A stretch of DNA of 64,000 nt from Kribbella monticola (GTDB lineage Bacteria > Actinomycetota > Actinomycetes > Propionibacteriales > Kribbellaceae): the NCBI RefSeq assembly GCF_003261635.1, contig NZ_QFXK01000038.1, forward strand, positions 186,001 through 250,000, in the 5' to 3' direction. Shown here piece by piece: positions 45,824-54,111 of this stretch; position 1 is the stretch's first letter, and every line of letters begins with the position of its first letter. The notes beneath the pieces were generated by a model that did no database searches, was not told the DNA's origin, and saw only the letters and a program-made list of their open reading frames with translations. A program made the translations under genes and the position numbers.

Positions 45824-46855
45824 GTGACTGGGGATTCGAAGAAGCAGGCGAGCCGGCCGACCGTGCAAGACGTCGCCCGGGAGGCGGGCGTGTCCCCGTC
45901 GACCGTTTCGCGCGCGCTGCACACCCGTGGTTACGCCTCCCGCGAGGTCCGGGAGCGGGTCCAGGCGGTCGCCCAGCGGCTCGGGTACGTCCCGAACCAC
46001 ATGGCCCGGAACCTGCGCAGCCGCACGTCGACGGCGATCGGCGTACTGATCTCCGACCTGCGCAACCCGTTCTACGCCGACCTGGCCGCGGGGGTGGAGG
46101 AAGTACTGCGCGCCGAGGGCCACCAGATGATCCTGGTGAACGACAACGGCGACCCCGACGAGGAGATGCACGCGGCCGAGACGCTGCTGGCGATGCAGGT
46201 CGCCGGCGTGATCGTCACCCCGGTCGCCGCGGGCTGCTCGAAGATGTTGCAGGACAACGGCATCCACGTCGTCTGCGCCGACCGGCGACTCGGCCGGGCC
46301 GGCTCCGACGCGGTCCTGAGCGACAACAAAGCGGGCGCCCAGGAGCTGACACAGCACCTGATCGACCTCGGCCACGAGCGGATCGGCCTGCTGATCGACG
46401 AGACGAAATGGTCGACCGGAGCCGGCCGACTGTCCGGATTCCGGGCAGCTCACGAAATTGCTGGAATCGATCTCGACGAGGAGCTGATCGTCTACACCAG
46501 CTTCGACGCCGACGCCGCCCGGCAAAGCACCCGGGAACTGCTGAACGACCACCACGTCACCGCGATCATGGCCGCCAACAACGTGCTGGCGCAGGGCGCA
46601 TTGGCCGAAATCAAGCACCGCAGGCTGCGAATCCCGCACAAGATCAGCCTCGCGGCGTACGACGACGTGCCCTGGATGTCACTCGTCCAGCCCGGAATCA
46701 CCACCGTCGACCAACACACTGTGGATATAGGCCGTAGCGCTGCGCAACTGCTGCTGGCCCGGATCCGGGACGAATTGCCGGTCAGACATCGCACGATCCG
46801 GGTCGCACCGCGGCTGATTGTGCGCGGATCCACCGGAACGGCTCCCCGCAACTAG
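45824..46855 (+). CDS. LacI family transcriptional regulator
   Basis: The 343-aa product starts at GTG 45824. The N-terminal HTH and hinge (TVQDVAREAGVSPSTVSRALHTRGYASREVRERVQAVAQRLGYVPN) are followed by a periplasmic-binding-type sensor domain. The sugar ligand is unknown. A SIS-domain gene follows 24 bp downstream and is the likeliest co-regulated gene. Confidence 0.94.
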   Translation: MTGDSKKQASRPTVQDVAREAGVSPSTVSRALHTRGYASREVRERVQAVAQRLGYVPNHMARNLRSRTSTAIGVLISDLRNPFYADLAAGVEEVLRAEGHQMILVNDNGDPDEEMHAAETLLAMQVAGVIVTPVAAGCSKMLQDNGIHVVCADRRLGRAGSDAVLSDNKAGAQELTQHLIDLGHERIGLLIDETKWSTGAGRLSGFRAAHEIAGIDLDEELIVYTSFDADAARQSTRELLNDHHVTAIMAANNVLAQGALAEIKHRRLRIPHKISLAAYDDVPWMSLVQPGITTVDQHTVDIGRSAAQLLLARIRDELPVRHRTIRVAPRLIVRGSTGTAPRN

Positions 46856-46879
46856 CAAAACTGGCGTACCACCGTCCAC

Positions 46880-47464
46880 ATGACCCAAATTTATGTGGAC
46901 CGAGTCATCGCCCGGCAGCTCGACCGTCACGCCGAGGTCGCCTACGCGATGCACAGCCAGCTGGACGCGATCCAACAGGTCGCCGACGAGCTCATCCGCC
47001 GACTGGACTCGGGCGGAGTGCTCTACACCTACGGCAACGGAGGATCCGCTGCCGACGCCCAACACCTGGTCGGTGAACTCATCGGCCGCTACCTGCGGGA
47101 ACGGCGGCCGCTACCCGCCGTTGCCCTGGTCGGCGACGCGGCCGTGACGAGCTGCATCTCCAACGACTACTCCTACGACGAAGTGTTCTCCCGCCAGGTG
47201 GAGGCCCTGGCGCGGCCGAACGACATGGTGATCGGCTTCACCACCTCCGGTACGTCGCCGACCGTGGTGAAGGGCCTCGCGATGGCCCGCTCGCGCGGCG
47301 CGTGCTCGGTGGCCTTCACCTCCACCCGCGGGATCGCCCTGGCGGCCGCGGCCGACCTGGCGATCGTCGTACCGGCGGAGGAGACCGCCCGGATCCAGGA
47401 GATGCATCTGGTCGCGCTGCACCTCGTCAGTGAGCTGGTCGACCAATGGGCGACCGCCTGCTGA
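46880..47464 (+). CDS. SIS domain (GmhA-like) phosphosugar isomerase
   Basis: The 194-aa product shows the SIS fold with GNGGSAADAQHLVGELIGRYL, SCISNDYSYDEVF and GFTTSGTSPTVV. This resembles D-sedoheptulose-7-phosphate isomerase, but no heptose pathway genes are near. It probably acts on a phosphosugar linked to the LacI ligand. The ATG has only a weak ribosome site. Confidence 0.85.
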   Translation: MTQIYVDRVIARQLDRHAEVAYAMHSQLDAIQQVADELIRRLDSGGVLYTYGNGGSAADAQHLVGELIGRYLRERRPLPAVALVGDAAVTSCISNDYSYDEVFSRQVEALARPNDMVIGFTTSGTSPTVVKGLAMARSRGACSVAFTSTRGIALAAAADLAIVVPAEETARIQEMHLVALHLVSELVDQWATAC

Positions 47465-47585
47465 TCGCACCACTTCCGCCCGCGCGGCGGACCGGGCGAA
47501 CCCTGTGCGCCCGGTCCGCCGCCCCGAACTGGTAGCGTCCTGTGTCCCCCGCATTGGCGTCCGGCGTACCGAAGAAGGAATGTTC

Positions 47586-48317
47586 ATGGGCGAGAGCTCC
47601 TCCAAGATCATCGTCGTCGTGCCGACCTACAACGAGCGGGAGAACCTGCCCGTCCTGGCCGGCCTGCTCTCGGACCTGCGGCTGCCCGGCCTGCAGATGC
47701 TGGTGGTGGACGACAACTCCCCCGACGGCACGGGTGCCGTGGCCGACGAACTGGCCGAGAAGGCGCCCGACCAGGTCGCCGTCCTGCACCGGACCGAGAA
47801 GGACGGCCTCGGCCGCGCCTACATCGCGGGCATCACCCGCGCCCTGGCCGAGGACGCGGACATCGTCATCCAGATGGACGCCGACCTGTCCCACCCGGCC
47901 TCGGTGATCCCGACCATGGTCGAGACCCTGCGGACGACCGACGCCGGAGTGGTGATCGGCTCGCGGTACGTCGAAGGTGGCTCCGCCGCGGCCGAATGGG
48001 CCTGGCACCGGCGACTGCTGTCGGCGTTCGCGAACGTCTACGTGAACACGATCCTGCGCCTGCACGTGAAGGACGCCACGGCCGGCTTCAAGGCCTGGAA
48101 GGCAGACACCCTGCGCGCGATCGACGTCTCGACCATCCAGAGCAACGGCTACTCGTTCCAGGTCGAGATGAACTACCGAACCGTACGCCGCGGCCTCCGC
48201 ATCGCCGAGGTCCCCATCCGCTTCGAGGAGCGCACGGTCGGCGCATCGAAGATGACGCTCAAGGTCCAGCTCGAATCCGCCCTGATGCCCTGGAAACTCC
48301 TCTTCAAGCGCTCCTAG
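47586..48317 (+). CDS. ppm1: Polyprenol-phosphate mannose synthase
   Basis: The 243-aa GT2 enzyme transfers mannose from GDP-mannose to polyprenyl phosphate, giving the donor for lipoglycan and glycoprotein mannosylation. VVPTYNERENL, VDDNSPDGTG, IQMDADLSHPA and DATAGFKAW are family hallmarks, with VGASKM near the end. ATG 47586 has GAAGGA at good spacing; ATG 47580 is too close to it. It ends in a CTAG shared with the next, convergent gene. The symbol follows the actinobacterial family name. Confidence 0.85.
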   Translation: MGESSSKIIVVVPTYNERENLPVLAGLLSDLRLPGLQMLVVDDNSPDGTGAVADELAEKAPDQVAVLHRTEKDGLGRAYIAGITRALAEDADIVIQMDADLSHPASVIPTMVETLRTTDAGVVIGSRYVEGGSAAAEWAWHRRLLSAFANVYVNTILRLHVKDATAGFKAWKADTLRAIDVSTIQSNGYSFQVEMNYRTVRRGLRIAEVPIRFEERTVGASKMTLKVQLESALMPWKLLFKRS

Positions 48318-48955
48318 ATCGACCGAGCCACCGACCCGCTCATAGCGGTCACCTCGGCGCGCACGGCGTCGAGGTACTCGCCTTGCGCGACGTAGCAGAG
48401 GCTCACACTGACGTCGTTGATACTGGCGAGTCCCCGGAGCCGCGTGCAGTCGCCGGAGAGCTGGTACGTCACGCCGTCCTCGGTGTAGTGGCTGGTGAAG
48501 CTGACCACGAACGCCTCGCTGACGTTCAGGTTCGGCGGCGGGATCTGCCGCACGGTCCCGATCTTGAGATTCTCCAACTCCATCGTGTCGGCGAATGCCT
48601 CGACGTCCGGACGCAGAAGACCGGCGGACGGCACCGGATGGTTCACCACGAAGACCTGGGCCGCGCCACGGCCCGGCGACGTCACGAGGATGCCCTCGAC
48701 GCTCTGCCTCGTCCAGCCGCGCGGGATCTCGACGAACACGCCGTAGTTGATCGGAGTCCCACGGTCGACATCAGGATCGCGGCGAGGATTGCGCGACGGA
48801 ACCACCTCGGCCGGGGTACCAGAGGTGACCGAAGGGGCCGGCTCGATCGCGGAGTGCTCCGCTCCGGCGTACCGGACGATCAGCCCGCCGACGACCAGCA
48901 CAGCGAAGGCCACGCCGGCTGCGATCAGCTTGGCCAGCGGAGAAAGTGACGGCAC
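48314..48955 (-). CDS. Membrane-anchored protein, function unknown
   Basis: The 213-aa product has an N-terminal anchor (LIAAGVAFAVLVVGGLIV) and an extracellular domain with VFVEIPRGWTRQSVEGILVTSP and VYTEDGVTYQLSGDCTRLRG. The fold looks beta-rich, like DUF-type 'PsbP-like' or Mog1-like modules, but I do not recognise it with certainty. The stop shares CTAG with ppm1. Confidence 0.7.
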   Translation of the reverse strand: MPSLSPLAKLIAAGVAFAVLVVGGLIVRYAGAEHSAIEPAPSVTSGTPAEVVPSRNPRRDPDVDRGTPINYGVFVEIPRGWTRQSVEGILVTSPGRGAAQVFVVNHPVPSAGLLRPDVEAFADTMELENLKIGTVRQIPPPNLNVSEAFVVSFTSHYTEDGVTYQLSGDCTRLRGLASINDVSVSLCYVAQGEYLDAVRAEVTAMSGSVARSI

Positions 48956-48964
48956 GACCTGAGG

Positions 48965-49315
48965 TTAGCCGTACCCAAGGGCGTGCAGGCGCGCGTCGTC
49001 GATGCCGAAATGATGAGCGATCTCATGGACGACAGTGATATTCACCTCGTCGACAACATCCTCGACGGTCTCGCAGATCGACAACGTCGGATTGCGATAG
49101 ATGGTGATCCGATCCGGCAGTACGCCGCCGTAGTAGTGACCTCGCTCGGTCAACGGAATCCCCTCATAGACCCCGAGCAACTCCGGATCACTCGCCGGCG
49201 CATCGTCCTCGACGAACACAGCAACGTTGTCGATCAACGCCGCCAACTCAGCCGGCACCAAATCCAACGCCTCCGACACCAACCCCTCGAAGTCCGCCCG
49301 ACTCATCTCAATCAC
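48965..49315 (-). CDS. Metallopeptidase family protein (minigluzincin type)
   Basis: The 116-aa protein carries an HExxH zinc site as HEIAHHFGIDDARL near residues 96-108. RADFEGLVSEALDLVPAEL and VLPDRITIYRNP are family motifs. It is small and has no signal peptide, as in DUF1025/'metallopeptidase family' proteins. The substrate is unknown. GTG 49315 or ATG 49306 could start it. Confidence 0.88.
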   Translation of the reverse strand: MIEMSRADFEGLVSEALDLVPAELAALIDNVAVFVEDDAPASDPELLGVYEGIPLTERGHYYGGVLPDRITIYRNPTLSICETVEDVVDEVNITVVHEIAHHFGIDDARLHALGYG

Positions 49316-50067
49316 CCCACCACCCTAGTGACCCACCCCACACCCCCACCCGGTACGCCGTACGCCGACGCAGCACCCCCTAAGCCCACCCACACGCCCT
49401 CTGCCCCTCCCCACCCGCCGCAGCCCTTCCGCCGCCTCCACCAGCACCCCACGCATCACCACCCGCGCCAGATCGCCCCCACGCCCACCCGGCCTTCTCA
49501 CAGCCCTTTCGACAGCCTCCCCGCCTTCCTCAGGCCCTCACAGCCCTCCTGCCACGGCCTCCCCGCCTTCCTCAGGCCCTCACAGCCTTTCTGCCCCCTC
49601 AGCCCCTCCGCGGCCTCCTACCGCCTCGACACTCGCCGCCCCCTCAGCCCTTCCCTCGCGTCTCGCGTCTCGCGCTCCTCGCGCCCTCGCGTCGTCGGTC
49701 CTTGCATCGTCACGGTCCTCGCGTCCTCGCGTCCTCGCGCCTCGCGTCCTCGCGTCCTCGCACCTCGCGCCTCGCACTCCTCGCGTCCTCCCACCTCGCG
49801 CCTCGCACTCCTCGCGTCCTCGCGCCTCGCGCCTCCCGTCTCGCGCCTCGCGTCGTCGCGTCCTCGCGCCGTCGCGCCCTCGCGCCCTCGCGCCCTGCGC
49901 TTTGCCGCGCCATCGCCCTCACCACTGCCCCTTCCACGCCTTCGCCCGCCCACCCCACCCCTCGCCTCCCTCCCCCCATTCCCCCTTGCCAGGAACTCGT
50001 TTTGGACCTCAGCCCGGTGTCCTCTATGCTTACGGCTGTCCCTGGAGCTTCGGCTCCCGCGGTCCGA
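49316..50067. other. Low-complexity, C-rich intergenic stretch
   Basis: No gene is supported here. Two 31-bp direct copies lie at 49515-49545 and 49557-49587. From about 49660 to 49900 the sequence is dominated by short CTCGCGTC/CTCGCGCC-like units in variable order, with almost no other words. The forward translations are only Pro/Arg/Ser/Ala and should not be annotated. tRNA-Glu begins just to the right. Confidence 0.85.
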
Positions 50068-50140
50068 GTCCCCATCGTCTAGTGGCCTAGGACGCTGCCC
50101 TTTCAAGGCGGTAACGCGGGTTCGAATCCCGTTGGGGATA
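50068..50140 (+). tRNA. tRNA-Glu (TTC)
   Basis: A 73-nt cloverleaf with a 7-bp acceptor stem (GTCCCCA/TGGGGAT), anticodon stem CTGCC/GGCGG and anticodon TTC at 50102-50104. The T-arm (GGGTTCGAATCCC) is intact. The CCA end is not encoded. Confidence 0.97.
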
Positions 50141-50199
50141 CGGTCGAAAGACCGATGTCAGCAAGGCTCGCAAGATGGTGTAGCATCATCGAGCAATCT

Positions 50200-50276
50200 G
50201 GCCCAGTAGCGCAGTTGGTTAGCGTGCCGCCCTGTCACGGCGGAGGTCGCGGGTTCGAGTCCCGTCTGGGTCGCCA
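50200..50276 (+). tRNA. tRNA-Asp (GTC)
   Basis: The acceptor stem GGCCCAG pairs with CTGGGTC; anticodon GTC is at 50234-50236 in stem CCGCC/GGCGG. The T-arm is GGGTTCGAGTCCC. Unlike the other two tRNAs in this cluster, CCA is encoded (50274-50276). Confidence 0.97.
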
Positions 50277-50286
50277 GGAGAGAAGT

Positions 50287-50320
50287 GGCGGCGGGTGTCC
50301 ACACACCGCCGCCATATTTT
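50287..50320 (+). terminator. Terminator between tRNA-Asp and tRNA-Phe
   Basis: GGCGGCGGGTGT and ACACACCGCCGCC form a strong stem with one bulge, followed by ATATTTT. It should stop transcription after tRNA-Asp, so tRNA-Phe would need its own promoter or readthrough. Confidence 0.8.
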
Positions 50321-50327
50321 CTCTCCC

Positions 50328-50400
50328 GGTCAGGTAGCTCAGCTGGTAGAGCGTCCGCCTGAAAAGCGGAAGGTCGGCGGTTCGAGACCGCCCCTGACCA
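50328..50400 (+). tRNA. tRNA-Phe (GAA), AICE integration target
   Basis: The 73-nt cloverleaf has acceptor stem GGTCAGG/CCTGACC, stem TCCGC/GCGGA with anticodon GAA at 50361-50363, and T-arm GCGGTTCGAGACCGC. The last 42 bases lie in the 46-bp att repeat, so the gene is completed by element-derived or restored sequence. CCA is not encoded in full. Confidence 0.97.
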
Positions 50401-50404
50401 CCTC
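50359..50404. repeat. attL: 46-bp core repeat within tRNA-Phe
   Basis: Identical to 63602-63647 over 46 bp. It runs from the anticodon loop of tRNA-Phe to 4 bp beyond its end; bases on both sides differ between copies. Confidence 0.95.
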
Positions 50405-50412
50405 TCTCACCT

Positions 50413-50436
50413 GCGGTTTCTCGCTCTGAGAACCGC
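50413..50436 (+). terminator. Element-borne terminator downstream of tRNA-Phe
   Basis: GCGGTTTCTC (50413-50422) and GAGAACCGC (50428-50436) form a stem with one bulged T and a 5-nt loop. It lies just inside the element and may replace the displaced native terminator. Confidence 0.6.
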
Positions 50437-50450
50437 CGATCCTCCCGCTA

Positions 50451-50472
50451 GTCCAGCAACAGGTCCAGCAAC
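50451..50472. promoter_or_regulatory. Left integrase arm-type sites (two GTCCAGCAAC)
   Basis: GTCCAGCAAC occurs at 50451-50460 and 50463-50472, 12 bp apart in the same orientation. A matching pair with the same spacing lies near the right att site, so these are candidate arm-binding sites for the integrase. Confidence 0.65.
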
Positions 50473-50474
50473 GT

Positions 50475-51686
50475 CTATCCGGCGACCGCCTCAGCGAGCT
50501 GATCCAGCGCCTTCCGCTGATCCTCCATCGATGCGTGAGCGTAGATCGCCATCGTCACCTGCACGTCCGCGTGACCCACGATCGCCTGCACGATGTGCGG
50601 GGGCACCTTGAGTCGTAGGAGCAAGGTCACACACGAGTGCCGGAGATCGTGGAAGCGCATCTCCCCCAGCCCGGCCGCCTCGCGCAGCGGGTACCACGCC
50701 CGCCGCAGGTTGTCCGGCTCGATCGCCGAACCGATCTCGGTCGTGAACACGTACCCGGTATCCACCCACTTCTGCCCGGCCGCCAGCCGCTCTTTCGCCT
50801 GCAAAGCCTTGTGGGTCCTCAGCGCGTCTAGGCACACATCGATCAGCGGCACCGTCCGTCGAGACGTCTTCGTCTTTGGCGTCACGGCCCGCAGCGCCCC
50901 GTCAACGCGCTGCAAGGTTCGGCGGACCGTGAGCGTCTTCTCGGCCCAGTCGATGTCTTCCCATTTCAGCCCGAGCAACTCACCTCGTCGTAGGCCCATG
51001 AACAGCGCCAGCACGAACAACGCGTGCAGCCGCGTCGGCTTCGCCTCCTTCAGCAACAGCCGGGCCTGTTCCTCGGTCGCTCCCCGGTTCGTGTCGTACT
51101 GCGCGCCCTCGACCTGGACCAGCTTGGCCACGTTCCGCTGCAAAACCTCCTCCCTCACCGCGGCCTGCAGCGCATTCCTCAGAACGGCATGCACCTGCTC
51201 CACGAGCCGATCTGAGGGGAATCGCTCGCAGCACTGTCCAATAGCGCAGCATTTCGCCTTGTCGCCGCGCCGTTCGTCGTATCCATGCCTGCAACACAGG
51301 CAGGTGTTCCGCACTCGCTTCATGAGTACCCGAACGTCGGCACCGGTCAGTTTGTGCAGCTTCTTCCGGCCGATGTGCGGGATGAGATGCACCCGCGCCA
51401 CCACGTCGTACCCCTGGTGAGTCTTGGGCTTCCTCGTGGGTTTCACGATGTGTTTCAGCCAGTAGGTGAGATAGGCGTCGACGTACCAGTTCGTCGCCTC
51501 AGCCGGGATTCCCTTATCCGACTTGGATTGCAGGTCTCGTAGCTTGCGAATCACCACATCCTTGGACTTGTTGGAGACCTCCCTCCGTCGGGTGGTGCCG
51601 TCGGCCATCAGCAGGTACGCCGATCCAACCCACAGTCCCCTGCTGCTGCGGTAGTAGATCGACCCCTCGCCATTGGATGCCTTCAT
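50475..51686 (-). CDS. int: Tyrosine recombinase integrase of the AICE
   Basis: The 403-aa integrase has an N-terminal AP2-like arm-binding domain, a core-binding domain and a catalytic domain. Catalytic residues visible are R233 (GLRRGE), H346 and R349 (HDLRH), H372 (GHAD) and Y382 (IYAHA). Residues 129-153 form a seven-cysteine insert (CLCC...CC...CC) that may bind zinc and occurs in some AICE integrases. It acts on the tRNA-Phe att site beside its stop codon. The start overlaps the excisionase stop by 4 bp. Confidence 0.97.
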   Translation of the reverse strand: MKASNGEGSIYYRSSRGLWVGSAYLLMADGTTRRREVSNKSKDVVIRKLRDLQSKSDKGIPAEATNWYVDAYLTYWLKHIVKPTRKPKTHQGYDVVARVHLIPHIGRKKLHKLTGADVRVLMKRVRNTCLCCRHGYDERRGDKAKCCAIGQCCERFPSDRLVEQVHAVLRNALQAAVREEVLQRNVAKLVQVEGAQYDTNRGATEEQARLLLKEAKPTRLHALFVLALFMGLRRGELLGLKWEDIDWAEKTLTVRRTLQRVDGALRAVTPKTKTSRRTVPLIDVCLDALRTHKALQAKERLAAGQKWVDTGYVFTTEIGSAIEPDNLRRAWYPLREAAGLGEMRFHDLRHSCVTLLLRLKVPPHIVQAIVGHADVQVTMAIYAHASMEDQRKALDQLAEAVAG

Positions 51687-51925
51687 GCTGCGGTCTCCTC
51701 CTCCAGGAGTTGGATTGCCTCTTCCAGAGCCGAGACCCGCACCAACCGGCGAGCGCCGATCTTCACGGTCTTCAGCTTCCGAGTACGGATCAGGTCGTAG
51801 AGAGTTGAGCGGTGAATTCCGAGCCGAGCGGCGGCATCCTCGGTGGTGATCAGCAGCCGTTCTGCGTCAGCAATCTGAACCGTCGTCATGTCGCGTGGAG
51901 CTCCGTTCTGTCCGGCCGTACTCAT
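51683..51925 (-). CDS. xis: Excisionase / MerR-like HTH DNA-binding protein
   Basis: The 80-aa product starts at ATG 51925, coupled to the DUF3631 stop (ATGA); ATG 51889 with GGAG upstream would give 68 aa. The winged HTH appears as LLITTEDAAARLGIHRSTLYDLIRTRKLKTVKIGARRLVRVSALEEAI. AICE excisionases bend attP/attR DNA with integrase. It overlaps int by 4 bp. Confidence 0.9.
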   Translation of the reverse strand: MSTAGQNGAPRDMTTVQIADAERLLITTEDAAARLGIHRSTLYDLIRTRKLKTVKIGARRLVRVSALEEAIQLLEEETAA

Positions 51926-53220
51926 GCGGTCGCTCGGTCGTCGGTCATGTCGGGTACAGCTCGGGGGACCCAAGGCGTACCAGCCGTACCAGCCTCGTTT
52001 TCCCTGGTCAGGGTCGAAGAGGCTTGAGTGCGTGGTACGGCTTGAGCCGTACCAGGGGTGGAAGCCTCGTTGGGGCTGACCTGCGATAACGAGGCTGGTA
52101 CGGCTGGTACGGCTTCCCCGTCGGAGGGTTTGGGCTCAGGGCAGTAGCGGTTCCAGGCGTCGGTGAAGGCGCTGCGGTAGTAGCCCTTGGCTTGCCCGGT
52201 CGGGAACCGGATGGTCTCGCTGTGGATCTCGAAGTCGCGCAGCAGGTTGCCCATCCGCATCGCGGTGAGTCCGGCTTTGCCGATGGTCGCCCAGGGCGCT
52301 TCGGGGTTGCTGTGCAGCCGCTTCAGCAGCTCACCGGTGGGGAGTGCGTCGGCGTCTTGGAACGCGGTACGGCAGTCGATCAGGAGCCGGGTCGGTGTGG
52401 AGGTTTCGTCGCCCGCGTCGCGGTCGCTGGTGAGCGCTACGGCGGCCTTCCGGGCGGCCCGGGGCCAGTCTCCGCCTGCTAGGTCGGCAACGGCGATCAT
52501 CGGTTCCCAGGTGTCGGCGGCGCGGTCTTCGAGCGGCATGTCGGGTGCGGCCTTGGTCAGCTCGATCACCTGCGGTGCGAGCCACTGGTTCAGGAGCTGG
52601 CGCAGCTCGTCCAGCTCGGGACCGTCACGCCGAACCCGGTACGGGGCGACCTGTTCGCCGGGTGCGCGGCGCCGCATCCGGATGACGGCGGCGCGGTCCT
52701 CGATCGTGTCCGGCATGGCGCCGATGCCCGCGAGGGCTGCCATCGCGAACGTCTGGATCTTCTCCACCGACCGCGACCCGGCGTCGTACCGCAGCGCCGG
52801 ACGGCCGCGCTGGTGTCCCGCGTTGAGCAGTCCGCGTAGGTCTTCGTTTTCTCCTGCCTTGGGTCCAAAGATCGTGTCGGCTTCATCGATCAGCAGCGTC
52901 GGCGGGTCGGACGGTGCCATGCCGATCGAGCGATAGACCGCCGACGGCGACGCGTTCACGGTCATCAGCGGCCGGTGGCACAGCGCCTCCACCATGTCCA
53001 GCAGCCGCGACTTCCCGCACCGCCGCTCGGGGGCGCGGATCACCAGCCGGGGCGCGCAGTTCCATGCCTTCACCGCATGGGTCGCGGCGATCCACAGCAC
53101 CACGGCAATCAGCGCGGACGGACTGGGGAGGATCACGTACCGGGTGATTGCGGCGGCCACGTCGTCCAGAAGCCGGGCACCGTCGATCGACTCCCTCTGA
53201 TCGGTGGTCTCGGAGGTCAT
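51922..53220 (-). CDS. DUF3631 domain ATPase, replication helicase-like
   Basis: The 432-aa protein has Walker A as APERRCGKSRLL and Walker B as LLIDEAD, typical of DUF3631 proteins. In AICEs these follow the primase-polymerase gene and are thought to act as the replicative helicase or origin-loading ATPase. The last 50 or so residues are Ser/Thr/Pro/Ala-rich. It overlaps the primase-polymerase by 4 bp and is coupled to xis. Confidence 0.9.
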   Translation of the reverse strand: MTSETTDQRESIDGARLLDDVAAAITRYVILPSPSALIAVVLWIAATHAVKAWNCAPRLVIRAPERRCGKSRLLDMVEALCHRPLMTVNASPSAVYRSIGMAPSDPPTLLIDEADTIFGPKAGENEDLRGLLNAGHQRGRPALRYDAGSRSVEKIQTFAMAALAGIGAMPDTIEDRAAVIRMRRRAPGEQVAPYRVRRDGPELDELRQLLNQWLAPQVIELTKAAPDMPLEDRAADTWEPMIAVADLAGGDWPRAARKAAVALTSDRDAGDETSTPTRLLIDCRTAFQDADALPTGELLKRLHSNPEAPWATIGKAGLTAMRMGNLLRDFEIHSETIRFPTGQAKGYYRSAFTDAWNRYCPEPKPSDGEAVPAVPASLSQVSPNEASTPGTAQAVPRTQASSTLTRENEAGTAGTPWVPRAVPDMTDDRATA

Positions 53221-54089
53221 GCAGCAATCCCTTCGTCATGGAAGCCACCAGCGATAGCGGCTCGAATATCGCGGGCGGTCTGGTCAACTTGCTGGCCCAC
53301 ATCGGTGAGTGCGGAGATCGCGTCGTCTCGGCTGATCGCACCGGCCGCGACCATCCGCGCAACGCCCCTCGCGGCGCCGTAGAGCGTCGTTCGGCGCTTG
53401 CCCTCGGGTGCGTTGCGTACGGCGTTCAGCGTGGACGTCAGGAGGCTGTGAGGGTTGGAGATGCCCCCCGCTCGGGTGGTCCGGATCGGCCCGGCCGGGT
53501 GGGCAGTGGAATCGGCCGGCATAGGAGGCAGGCACGCTTCGATCAGCGCGCGGGGCATCTCGATCGGTTCTGCCGATCCGTCACCCCATCGGTAGGGCTG
53601 GCCGGTGCGGTGGTGGATCGACGGCGGCAGCACGACGTACCCGCCGTCAGCCTTCACATCGATCCCGGCCCGGCCTGGCATCGGGCGTGAGCCGATCTCG
53701 CGGCCGGGGTGGCGGTAGTACAGGTGAACCCCACCGGAGCCGGTACGGACCCACAGCGTGCGCGGGACGAGCTCGTGCGTCACCAGCTCCGCGAGGCTCA
53801 CGCCTCCGCCGTGCGCGGGGTCCACATCGATCACCACCAACCCGGCCACGGCTCCGGTCCGTACGGCGAGCTGTCCGGCCGGGACAGCGGCGACGATCGC
53901 GGCGACGCGTTCGGGGTCTGTGGTGGCGGCGTAGAAGCCGTGGCAGGTCAGGTGCCCGCAGGTGGCCGGGTCGTGCGGGTTGTCGCGGCAGTCGTTGCAG
54001 TTGGCAACGGGCCGTTTGGAGCGACCGAGCATGAACACCGGCCAGCCGCGCTTGGCGGCAGCGACGGCGGCGGTCAGCAGGTCGTTCAT
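53217..54089 (-). CDS. Bifunctional DNA primase-polymerase
   Basis: The 290-aa archaeo-eukaryotic primase-type enzyme shows the catalytic DxD as VVIDVDP (D88, D90), GGVHLYYRHPG and DVKADGGYVVLPPS. Four Cys near the start (C31, C34, C44, C49) could bind zinc. Such proteins prime and extend AICE replication. The start has GAGGAG at good spacing; the upstream gene ends 22 bp away. Confidence 0.92.
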   Translation of the reverse strand: MNDLLTAAVAAAKRGWPVFMLGRSKRPVANCNDCRDNPHDPATCGHLTCHGFYAATTDPERVAAIVAAVPAGQLAVRTGAVAGLVVIDVDPAHGGGVSLAELVTHELVPRTLWVRTGSGGVHLYYRHPGREIGSRPMPGRAGIDVKADGGYVVLPPSIHHRTGQPYRWGDGSAEPIEMPRALIEACLPPMPADSTAHPAGPIRTTRAGGISNPHSLLTSTLNAVRNAPEGKRRTTLYGAARGVARMVAAGAISRDDAISALTDVGQQVDQTARDIRAAIAGGFHDEGIAA

Positions 54090-54111
54090 CGGGATCTCCT
54101 CTCGAGGTGGA

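Noticed and set aside
49316..50067. Pro/Arg/Ser-rich frames in the low-complexity stretch
   Set aside because: Composition follows simple repeated words; no start signal, no family resemblance.
50155..50337. Forward open frame containing AQLVSVPPCHGGGRGFESR
   Set aside because: It is a translation of tRNA-Asp and a known annotation artefact.
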